A stretch of 64,000 bases of DNA from Nissolia schottii. Taxonomy: Eukaryota; Streptophyta; Magnoliopsida; Fabales; Fabaceae. The stretch is from contig QANU01042739.1 in the NCBI GenBank assembly GCA_003254905.1, positions 1 to 64,000 of the forward strand. Direction: 5' to 3'. The notes beneath the pieces were generated by a model, which saw only the letters and a program-made list of their open reading frames with translations, was not told where the DNA came from and searched no databases. Made by a program: the position numbers and the translations under genes. How positions within the stretch are numbered: the first letter of the stretch is position 1; the number at the start of each line of letters is the position of its first letter. This document shows, piece by piece, positions 45,931-55,872 of this stretch.

Positions 45931-47823
45931 GTAACATCCCATTTTTTCCTTAGCAGAGATTTCATAAGAGAAATATCAGTAAAAGCCCTTTGTGTAGGTT
46001 AAGGATATAAGAGCCTGAATCCTTAGGACAAAAGTGTCTGTAGAAATTATTCTGTTTAGTTTCTCGAAATTCTGATGACACTTAAAAGATTCCTCTTGGC
46101 CCTTAGAATTTGATGGTAAATCCAAACTGTCAAAAAAATGGAGTTCCGCTTAGTTTCGGACGATTTTACAGACACTAGATCAACTCCTTTAAGCCCCCAG
46201 GGTTGAACAGAGAGTCCCAAGTCTCTGGAAACCCAACCCTTATAGAGGAAAAGATCACAAATACCTTAGAATAGCCTCAAATCCTCACTAGGAAAATTAG
46301 GAGATCGCAGAAAGACGACCAGAACATTTTTTGGACGGCCGTACGCGAAACACCCAGACAACGTACGGCAAAACACGATCAAACGGGATTGGAAAGTGGG
46401 CCCCACGGCCAAGAAAAATCAGCTCACTTATGTTTTCTCTCTCCTCACCACAACCACATATTCTAGTTGAAAAGTCAGTCCTGACTAAGCGCTAACTGTT
46501 CGTTCTTATCTGTTTAATTTAATTTCTTTTTCCTTTTTCTTTTGCAAATTAAATGTGTGGCCACAAATGGCCAAGACCATTTCGGTTTCAGAGGCTATAA
46601 ATAGCCCTCCATGCCATTTCATTTCTTTATTTTCACATCTCTTGAGTTCCTGCTCAAGTTCATTCAGTTCGGAGACCCTGCCATTACGCTGCTAGAAAGA
46701 TATAAGAAGCTAGTCAGAGAAGCACACGGCTCTGGGAACCTCTGTTCTAACCTCCTAATCATCTCTAATCCTCCAAGAAAGTGGGTAATCCTAAGCTTGC
46801 TCACTTCCTTGGTGGCTTCTATGAGCTTGTTTTGCTTATATGCTTATATTATGTCTTATGCTAGACATGCTCGGTTAGGTATAGATAGATGACTTTGATA
46901 TGTTTTCTGAGCTGGATATGATTGTATGGTGATTTTTGGAACTTGTGGTGAAGCCCCAAGAAGAAGCCATGGATATGGTTTGAAAGAAATGCAAGAAAAC
47001 AAAAGGGGGAACCTCAGTCACGCATAGGGCGCTGAGCGGCCTCCAGGGACTGCTGAGCGGCCTGGGATATAAACCTTAGAAAATGTTTTGAAAACTAATC
47101 TGTGACTAGGTTGACTCCAGGGATCGCTGAGCAGCCCCAAGGGACGCTAACCGGTACCAATGGACGTTGAGCGGCCTGAACCGTGGTTGCTTCATGGGAT
47201 CCGGGAATGAATGCTTATGAAATTTATGTTTATGAAAGTATCTTATGCCACCTGGTTCCAACAAACACTTGCCCAAACGACTTATGTAGATCAAGATATG
47301 ATTATGTGATTATGTGTTTATGTGTTTTGGTAAAGCATGCATCATAAGGATAGATCACTAGAGGGTTTTGCTTAATGAAAAAAAAAAGGTCATAATGGAA
47401 CGTAGGGAACAAGAGTATGGTTTAATGGAAAAGATAAATGTTCGTATGGTCAATGTTGTGAATGAATAAACATGTGAACGATCCGCTTCCAGCTTAGCCC
47501 AAAGGAAGGTGGCCCCTCACCACTCGGTAAGGGGTGGAGTCATGTGTCCTCGAGGAGCAGGCAGAAAAGGTAGGTCGTACACCGCCATGCGTGTCGACGG
47601 GCCTAGGGTGTGCGAGGAAGTATTGGACATGTGGGAAGATACCATGCTCAAAGGTTGCATGATGAACGATGAAAGATACCATGCCCAAAAGCGTGCATGA
47701 TGACGAGTCCCATGCATTGATATCGTGCCCCATTAGCATGATGACCCCCTTGCATTGATACCCTGCCTAGAGTGCAGGATGAACTATCCCGTACCTGGCA
47801 AGCATGGTGAAATGATTCCCACG
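45931..47823 (+). repeat. Chromovirus-type LTR (TGTAACATCCC), copy 1, right end missing
   Basis: Begins TGTAACATCCC, as do 55873 and 63081. It has a TATA box (CTATAAATAG at 46595-46604) and then shares with those copies the exon-like AAGTGGGTAATCCTAAGCTTGC and CTTGGTGGCTT segments. GCTGAGCGGCCT words repeat near 47030-47175. It stops where block-repeat sequence (TGTTTATCTAAATTGCAACC) begins, so it is truncated. Confidence 0.7.
46595..46604 (+). promoter_or_regulatory. TATA box of the LTR
   Basis: CTATAAATAG about 660 bases into the LTR, followed by a C-rich possible start region. Position and context fit a Pol II LTR promoter. Confidence 0.5.
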
Positions 47824-48163
47824 CAACATGCTTGTTTATCTAAATTGCAACCAATAAGTTGTAGAAAAGAAAATATTGTGTTGCTACTGTATGGTATAAC
47901 GGACAAAAAAAATAGAAGTGCTCAACATGAAATTGGGTTCGATAAAAAATAATAATAATAATACTAATTTTCATTCTTAATTTTATCTTATGTGGTCTTT
48001 TTGCTAGTAATTAGTAGTGTCTATACTTAGTTGATTTTGTGTTTTTTTTTTCAGTTTGTGTTTCATTAATTTTGAGTCTTTCATTTTTTTTTGCCCTCAT
48101 CAAAATATTAAAAAATTTCTTAGATTGAGTTAGATTTAATTTTTGAAGTGCAACAACTTAAAG
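47824..48163. repeat. Block-repeat and L1-leader pieces
   Basis: 47828-47965 matches 6830-6960 (GCAACCAATAAGTTGTAG); 47966-48163 matches the L1 internal leader (TTAATTTTATCTTATGTGG). No gene. Confidence 0.6.
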
Positions 48164-48731
48164 TAGGGGTACACATGGGTCCGGGTCAACTCGATTACCG
48201 ACCAATCCAATACAACCCAAATTGATATTTTTAAGTTGGGTCGGGTCATCGGGTTGATTTGGGTAATTTTTTATAAACCCGATTCTTATTGGATTGGGTA
48301 TTGGGTTTTGAAACTGAACCTACATACCTAGCTTGCTGATCTAATTACGTAAATTTTTATATAAGTTTTTTTAAAAAAAAAAATTCCTTACTCCCTCCCT
48401 CATCACAATCACGTTCTAAGGAGAAAGGAGATTTTTAAAGAAAATGTGATGATTGTGATATTAGATATGTTCTAGTATGTTCTAATGAGCAGTTTTTGTT
48501 TAGAAATAAAGAAAGTATTTTTTGTGTTGATATTAGTCAGTGTTAGTTTTTCTCTTTATAATAAACACAACCCGACTACTTAACCCAATTCAATCCACAT
48601 ACGGTTGGGTTGGATCGGTTTGAATATTTTTTTTTATAAAAAAACCAATCCAACCCAACCCGAGTTCATTTACTCGGGTTGCCTTTTATTTCACCCTAAA
48701 CCTGACCCAACTAGACCTATGTACACCCCTA
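48164..48731. mobile_element. 568-bp hAT-like non-autonomous element
   Basis: The terminal inverted repeat starts TAGGGGTACACATGGGTC on the left and, on the other strand, TAGGGGTGTACATAGGTC. A perfect 8-bp duplication ACTTAAAG flanks it (48156-48163 and 48732-48739). The interior is noncoding, with GGGTTGGGTCGGG and CCAACCC words near the ends. Confidence 0.9.
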
Positions 48732-48898
48732 ACTTAAAGTGATCAACAGACGTAAAAGGCAAGAGTCATGAGCACAAAAGAGGGTAAAAGTCAATTTGAG
48801 TGCAAACATGAGTGTGTATTTTTTGAGTGAAAACATGTGAGAAGAGTGGTGAGATTATTTTACTAACACTTTTACATGTTATTTAAATGGCTTAAGAA

Positions 48899-49835
48899 GT
48901 ACTAACTTTGAAGATGATGTACAAGAAATTTATGGCTGAATTTCAGAAGATAAATAGTAAACCTGATAAGATAGATGAGTGAAAAAAGGAGGTAGATCGA
49001 GCTATATTAAAAAATAGCAAACAAGGCAGTTCAAGGAATAGAGGTTCAAATTCAACAAAAAAAGTGTTGGATAAAAGGAAGAAGAATGATTTGTAATTGC
49101 ACAATTCAAAAGGCAATTATGATTCTTCTAATCTCACTTCTTGGCTTAGTGAAATTGCATGCTTCAAGTGTCAAGATTTGGGTCATTTTGTTTTAATGAT
49201 TTCCCAAATGAAATAACTACAATCCTTAAGATTGGAATTGAGTGCTTCAAGTGTCAAGCGTTGAGTCATTCTTTATATGATTGCCCAAACAAAATAACCG
49301 TGAACCTTAAGGAGAATGAAATAGTATCTGAATCTGAGGGTAGTGATGATGATGAATCTAGTGCTGATGATGATATGCAATCTTTGAAAGATTATTCCCA
49401 TACTTATGATTATGTTGAAAATCTTGTGCATGGTAAAACACTTGTTGATAGTTGTGTGCTGGATGATGACGGTCAAAACAAATATATTTTTTGAGGATAA
49501 TGGTTAGAAGATCACTCTTACTCTATTATCACCCAAAAATGTTCATCTTAACCCAATGAAACTCAAACAAAATTTTCCTAAAAATTTAGAATTTGAAGAC
49601 GTATTCCCAAATGAGGCACCACAAACTTTATTACGTGTTGTTGTTGATTATGTACGCAAGATAGAGAAATGTAGAGCAATGAACATGAAGGCGCAAGCAA
49701 TGTCTAAGAAGAGAAGTAAGTTGACAACTCAAGAATTGCATGAAGGGTGAAAGCATGTGGTGTTTCAACTTGGTGAATGGGTTTGGTTTCATTATTGGAA
49801 GATTTACGGATAAATCTTTTTGAAGAGGGAGAAAA
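48899..49835 (+). pseudogene. Ty3-gypsy polyprotein remnant (gag zinc knuckles fused to pol tail)
   Basis: Broken frames encode a lysine-rich gag end and two CCHC-like knuckles (CFKCQDLGHF near 49153; CFKCQALSHSLYDC near 49231), then an acidic stretch. The frame at 49556-49750 starts with FEDVFPNEAP, the protease-RT linker of Tekay/Del-type elements. It then jumps to KHVVFQLGEWVW and FEEGEND at the integrase C-terminus (49750-49835). Most of RT, RNase H and integrase is therefore deleted. It leads directly into a purine tract and an L1 LTR, identifying L1 as a gypsy LTR family. Confidence 0.7.
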
Positions 49836-50448
49836 TGACACATGCATAAGGGGGAAAAAATAATAAATAAATTGGACATTACATCACTAGAGGTCGAGAC
49901 TGAGATTTCAACATGCTACGAATACCTTATTTATTCAGGCCATGTTGGGTCATTATCCTATTTTGTTATGTTTTGTTTATTTATTTTAAGTATTTAGAAC
50001 ATTTGAATTTATTTTATTTTATTAGCCCAATCTTAGGTCTATTGTTATAGGACTTATCTTTAGTTTAAATTAGGTTTATCTTTTGTTTTATCTTTAGTTG
50101 AAATTTGAATCTAACGTAAGAGGTTATAAACACCTCATAAATTAGTATAATGATGAACAAATTTCGATGAATGAAATTTCATATTGTTTTATCTTTAGAA
50201 AACTTTCTTTGCAAAATGGGTGATCTCTTTATGTGTGCAAGTTAAGTGATTTGTTGTGCTTGTTGCTTCAAGAAATTGGGTAATCTCATTCTAAGGTAAT
50301 TCTCCATTGTCTGCTCTTATCCCAATTATCTACATTTCTAAGGGTAGGTTCCTTAGGGGATTAGTAGGGAGAATGTTTATCCTATTCTTTGTTCCTAATC
50401 AAAGTGCGTGTTGGGGTTTTGGGATCTTTATATACTTGGGGTTCTGCA
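49836..50448 (+). repeat. LTR family L1, copy 5 (3' LTR of the gypsy remnant)
   Basis: Starts TGACACATGCAT right after the purine tract GAAGAGGGAGAAAA and follows copies 3 and 4 to GGGGTTCTGCA. This gives the best evidence for the LTR start. Confidence 0.75.
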
Positions 50449-50812
50449 TTACCAAGGCTATAAATAAGGAGCCAAGTTCGTCATTTAGCTCACACTAGTC
50501 AGAAACACTTTAAGCTTGTATATGACTTTCTTCTATCTTTTTTCTACTCTTGTATTAGAGTGTTGTAAGGTGTGTTAGATATTAGATTTGGAGAGTATGG
50601 GTGTACTGGGGCCATGAGATGGTTAAGAGAGAAGTCTGTGTGTTGTAAGAATTTTCACATAGTGTTTTCTCTTGTTGTCTTCGAACCAAAATCGTGGTTT
50701 TTTCTCCAGTTTTAGAATTTTCATGTTAACTCTTGTGTTGTGTTCTTGATCCATTTTTTTTCTGTTCTTCTAAGGTACGTTCCGCAAGGGGAGAAATGAT
50801 ATTTTTCCCAAC
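50449..50812 (+). repeat. 5' LTR region of a Ty1-copia element
   Basis: Contains a TATA box (CTATAAATA at 50458), a long T-rich leader, and ends TTCCCAACA. This is directly followed by ACTGATATTAGAGC, a mutated form of the ACTGGTATCAGAGC primer site for initiator tRNA-Met. The left end is not defined. Confidence 0.65.
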
Positions 50813-51078
50813 AACTGATATTAGAGCTTATAGTTCAATGAGATATATGCTTAATATGCTATGTGGTTGAAACATCGTCTAATCTTTCACATAAAAAAAA
50901 TAATTATCCTAGGTTGCTTGGTTCCTAGGGTTGTTGGAAGGAAGTGTGATACTGTGAGAGTGTTACTCTGGAAAAGTTTTGGCTAAGGAAAGACTTGGTA
51001 TTTAAGCATGTCCATTATGACCCAACTCTCTTTCATGGGAACCTCCCTGGTGCATAGAATACAGTTTACACTATTTCA

Positions 51079-51860
51079 TTATATGGTTTCAATGTCAAGC
51101 TTTTCAAGTACTGTTGTGAAGTTTGACATAGAGAAATTTGATGAAAGAATCAATTTTGGCTTGTGGCAAATACAAGTCAAGGATGTGTTGGTACAATAAG
51201 GATTACATGTGGCATTGAAAGGGAAAGTTTCTTACATGGAAAATGACAAATGGGAGGAACTAGATTTAAGAGCTGCAAGTGAAATTTGTTTGTGCTTGGC
51301 AAAGAATGTTCTTGCAAATGTGCATGGGGTGTCAATGGCCAAGGCACTTTAGGAGAAGCTCGAAGGGTTGTATCAGTCAAAGGGCATATAAAATTGATTG
51401 TTGTTAAAGGAGTAGTACCATAATTTACGCATGGATGATGATATGAAAGTCTTCCATCATCTTAGTTCTCTTAATGTTATCATCTTTAAATTAGAGGCTA
51501 TTGGAGTCAAGGTTGATGATGAAGATAAAGTGCTAAGGCTCATATGGTCTCTTCTGTCTTCCTAGGGACATAAAAATCTGTTTTGATGTATGGGAAGAAA
51601 ACTCTGAATTTTGAAGATGTTGCTAGTAAAATTATTTTCGAGGAAAGAAGAAAGAAAAGTGATGGTAGCACTTCATCAAACTTGGTGTTGGTAGTAAGAA
51701 GGAAGAAGAACCATGGGAAGAATTTGACATGCTAAAAATGCAGAAAGTCTGGACATGTAATTTTTCTTGAGGCGGAGCTACATCGGAAAAAGGCTCAGAG
51801 TCAGATGCTAGCAATGTTTCTCTCGTTATGACAATTATTACAACTAATTCTTTGTACATG
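51079..51860 (+). pseudogene. Ty1-copia gag remnant
   Basis: The frame starts near 51079 and reads VKFDIEKFDERINFGLWQIQVKDVL, stop, then YMENDKWEELDLRAASEICLCLAKNVL and MAKAL, then LRMDDDMKVFHHLSSLN and FKLEAIGVKVDDEDKVLRLIWSL. This is the UBN2-type copia gag domain. At least six in-frame stops and later frameshifts abolish it. No protease, integrase or RT follows; sequence passes into microsatellite and the N gap. Confidence 0.75.
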
Positions 51861-52142
51861 TATAAGTGAATATAAATTATGCTGCTAACTTAGCATAACG
51901 TTCGAAGACCCTGCATATGACTCACTGGAACAATTACTGAACATTGATTTCTCCCCTATAAAGCGGAGCTCGCCACTGACTGGGAGGCTAATACTACTAC
52001 TGCACTAAAGGATCAACTTCATGGCCAGGAAATGGGTACCACAGTATTATGCCACATAACATATACTAAAACATAATTAATCATACATTAACAATAAAAC
52101 AATAACAATGATAATAACAACAACAACAACAACAACAACAAC

Positions 52143-52196
<54 letters not shown>
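51861..52196. repeat. Spacer ending in (AAC)n and (TAA)n microsatellite
   Basis: After non-gene sequence, AAC triplets (about 52118-52145) grade into TAA triplets (52146-52196) that run into the assembly gap. The frames through it are artefacts of the triplet repeat. Confidence 0.85.
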
Positions 52197-53121
52197 NNNN
52201 NNNNNNNNNNNNNNNNNNNNNNNNNNNNNNNNNNNNNNNNNNNNNNNNNNNNNNNNNNNNNNNNNNNNNNNNNNNNNNNNNNNNNNNNNNNNNNNNNNNN
52301 NNNNNNNNNNNNNNNNNNNNNNNNNNNNNNNNNNNNNNNNNNNNNNNNNNNNNNNNNNNNNNNNNNNNNNNNNNNNNNNNNNNNNNNNNNNNNNNNNNNN
52401 NNNNNNNNNNNNNNNNNNNNNNNNNNNNNNNNNNNNNNNNNNNNNNNNNNNNNNNNNNNNNNNNNNNNNNNNNNNNNNNNNNNNNNNNNNNNNNNNNNNN
52501 NNNNNNNNNNNNNNNNNNNNNNNNNNNNNNNNNNNNNNNNNNNNNNNNNNNNNNNNNNNNNNNNNNNNNNNNNNNNNNNNNNNNNNNNNNNNNNNNNNNN
52601 NNNNNNNNNNNNNNNNNNNNNNNNNNNNNNNNNNNNNNNNNNNNNNNNNNNNNNNNNNNNNNNNNNNNNNNNNNNNNNNNNNNNNNNNNNNNNNNNNNNN
52701 NNNNNNNNNNNNNNNNNNNNNNNNNNNNNNNNNNNNNNNNNNNNNNNNNNNNNNNNNNNNNNNNNNNNNNNNNNNNNNNNNNNNNNNNNNNNNNNNNNNN
52801 NNNNNNNNNNNNNNNNNNNNNNNNNNNNNNNNNNNNNNNNNNNNNNNNNNNNNNNNNNNNNNNNNNNNNNNNNNNNNNNNNNNNNNNNNNNNNNNNNNNN
52901 NNNNNNNNNNNNNNNNNNNNNNNNNNNNNNNNNNNNNNNNNNNNNNNNNNNNNNNNNNNNNNNNNNNNNNNNNNNNNNNNNNNNNNNNNNNNNNNNNNNN
53001 NNNNNNNNNNNNNNNNNNNNNNNNNNNNNNNNNNNNNNNNNNNNNNNNNNNNNNNNNNNNNNNNNNNNNNNNNNNNNNNNNNNNNNNNNNNNNNNNNNNN
53101 NNNNNNNNNNNNNNNNNNNNN
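52197..53121. other. Assembly gap (925 N)
   Basis: Run of N starting inside a TAA microsatellite. The true length and content are unknown. Confidence 0.99.
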
Positions 53122-53502
53122 TTCATTTTAAATCACTAAGAAAATAAATAGATTAGATGTGGAAGTGTACCTGAATCCATAGGAATTGATATTAATGTTT
53201 GGATATGTGATTATTGGTCTTTCTTAACCAAAATCTTTGTATTCCCCTGACAAAGCGCTAGCGCAGATGGGAAATATACTGCTTATTCGATTTTGATGTG
53301 TTGGAGATCAAGACCCTTTATTATCTATTTATACTTAGTTGTTGGTTCTCATGAAAAGCTAGAAGGCTAAGCAAAAATAGCATGATAGGTTTTTATTCTC
53401 ATTTGGGCTCAAACCGAAAGTAGTCTAGACTTATTTTATTTTATTTTAAATAATAGTGAGACCATCATATATATAAGTCATGATAAAATAGCTAATATGA
53501 TC

Positions 53503-53543
<41 letters not shown>

Positions 53544-53978
53544 CACAAAACAGACCAAGGAAATCAAATATTCTTACAATCTCCCACATGGCCTATACAT
53601 ATCTTACTTGAAGATAATCATATAAATTTTTTTTAAGTGCGCGTCTAAATGTTATTTGTCCTTACTACTTTATTAATCTTGTCCATCTCATATACTAATG
53701 ATGGAGCTACCGCAACTTTCATCACATTAAAGTTGCAATTGAACCACAATGATCACCATACTGATATGCTCAACTACATAGATCAAGTTTGGATAAGTAA
53801 CATGAAAATTACATGTAAAATGATCCCATTCATGTCTATTTTCAACTGGTCCAACTTTATTATTTATGAGATCAAAATAATTCAAAGTGAAAACAAAATA
53901 ACTGAATACTTTATTTCTGTAGAAAAAATATAGTTATACATAAGGTTTGTCTAACATAAATGAGCATCCCAATGCACA
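53122..53978 (-). repeat. Probable 3' LTR region of the minus-strand copia element
   Basis: Lies beyond the polyprotein end and a purine tract (TAGTGGGGGTG on the minus strand, about 53977-53987). Contains a (TA)n run and no gene. It does not obviously match the 5' LTR at 55493, so its assignment rests on position alone. Confidence 0.4.
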
Positions 53979-54000
53979 CCCCCACTAATCTAGCATATCA

Positions 54001-55339
54001 TTAATATGATATTACACCCATATGCGCATTATGCTCATGAAAGACCTTAGGTGGTAGTTCCTTAGTGAGCAGATCCACAACCTTGGAATTTGTGATAATA
54101 TGCTCTATAGACAATTGACCATTCTAAACTCTTTTTTTATATGACTGTCAAAATATTGTCACAAAACAACTTAATGCCATTTGAATTTTATCTATAATTT
54201 GCAACCCTTATGACAAAAATCCGTAGTCATTTTAGATAATTGGATGCCTCATAACAAATTATTAAACCAACTACAATGGTAGAGGAAGCAATGAGTGTCT
54301 GCTCAACACTATTCTGAATAACTTCTCCACTAAGCATATAAATATGGTTTGAATTGGATCTATGGCTATTTCGGCATCCACCAAAGTCAAAGTTTGAATC
54401 CTTAATGATATCTACCTTGCCCGACTTCCTGTATGTGAACACAAAATGTTTTGTTCTCTAAAGGAATCATAAAAACCTTATGGTTGTTATCCAATGGTCC
54501 ATTCAAATTGCTCAAATATCAGCTTAACATCCAAAAAAAATGTACGCAATATCTGTAGGCGTACAAACTTAAGCACACATTAGAATTCCTACTGTCGAAG
54601 CATAGGAAAACTTTTGTATTTCTTTAGTTTTAAAACCATTCGTAGGGAGTTGAATGAGAATAGGCTTGTCTCCTTTAACAATAGGGGTTTCTTTTAGTCT
54701 TCAGTTATGCATCCCAAATTTCTGTAAATACTTAAAAATATGTATGCTCCTACATATCTTAAGGTATGTACAATCATCAACCACATTTATCTCTAAATTA
54801 AATGAGATAATAACTTGAAGAAATTTGTAATATTCACCTTGTTTGATTGAATATAGTTCTTCTTGTAATATGGCTGTTCTGAAGATGTCCCCTTGGTGGT
54901 ATCTTCTTTTAAGATCAATCCATAATTGATAGCAATCTTCTATCCAAATGACACTTTGATATATCCCAGAACTGAGAGACCGAGTGATCCAGGACAAAAT
55001 GTATGTGTTACATTTGTCCCAAGCTGCATATTGTGGATAAGAAGCAGATGGCTTGAGTATTGTGCCATCAACAAACTTTATTTTGTTCTTGCCTTTCAAA
55101 GCAAGCTTCATTGCTTTCTCCCATGTATGATAGTTTTGGGGAGTAAGAATTGTTGAAATTAAAGAGGCACCTGGATTCTCTCCAGGGTGTAGGTAAAAAG
55201 GATCCAAAGTTGGATCTGTTGATGCAACATTGGAGATGTTGCTTAGGCGCAACAATTGCTGTAGATTTTGAAGTTGTTGAAGGAGGGATACTTGATCGGT
55301 GCTTTCAGAATTGTAATGATTTAGAGCAGTGTCCTCCAT
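54001..55339 (-). pseudogene. Ty1-copia polyprotein with internal deletion (gag joined to RT end/RNase H)
   Basis: The start at 55339 (MEDTALNHYN) follows the primer site by about 140 bases. Gag reads HPGENPGASLISTILTPQNY, then WEKAMKLALKGKNK, then LSWITRSLSSGIYQSVIW, the Retrotran_gag_3 domain. Without a stop the same frame passes at about 54780 into DDCTYLKICRSIHIFKYLQ, the end of reverse transcriptase. It then stops at 54701, and decayed RNase H pieces continue in other frames (FVFTYRKSGKV, SNHIYMLSGEV, TLIASSTI near 54250-54440) to ELPPKVFHEH and HMGVIS at the C-terminus. Protease, integrase and most of RT are missing. Confidence 0.8.
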
Positions 55340-55480
55340 GATCAGGTATAGAACAAACAAGAAAGTCGAATATCCAGAGCACAGATACAAGAAACAGAAA
55401 CAGTGATATGCGAAGAACAGAAATGGGAACAATTAAAAAACCTGGGATTTAATCATTGGAGCGGAAGCGAGAAGTGATTC

Positions 55481-55492
55481 GCTCTGATACCA
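55481..55492 (-). other. Copia primer-binding site (initiator tRNA-Met)
   Basis: TGGTATCAGAGC on the minus strand, the standard copia primer site, between the LTR and the gag leader. Confidence 0.85.
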
Positions 55493-55802
55493 TCTTAGAT
55501 TCCAAAATTATGGAACCATGGATCATGAAACAACAACAGCAGAAATCTGCTTTGTGTCGCAGATGAAAGAAAACTAGCAGAAAAGATAGAGAACCGAAAA
55601 TGGAGAAAACATTAACTGAATCTTTCATTAATGGTGTATAAACTTGTGTTACAATGAATGAACCCATAGCTAGATATATATAGAGGAGTTTGTTAGGAAT
55701 AGCCAACCTTTGTATAGAAATAGCAACCTCTGTGACAGAATTGGTTAATTAACATTTAACAAGAGTTGACTTGCTGTGACTTACACAACAAGTATTCTAA
55801 CT
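55493..55802 (-). repeat. 5' LTR of the minus-strand copia element
   Basis: Lies directly upstream (in element orientation) of the primer site. The outer end resembles TTAGAATACTTGTTG, close to common copia LTR starts. It contains ATATATATAG (about 55671-55682) as a possible TATA element. The boundary is approximate. Confidence 0.55.
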
Positions 55803-55872
55803 ACCCCTTGTCTATTTGTGATACTTAAGAACATAAATGGATTTCTTTAATTTTCAAACCATATTCTTTGTA

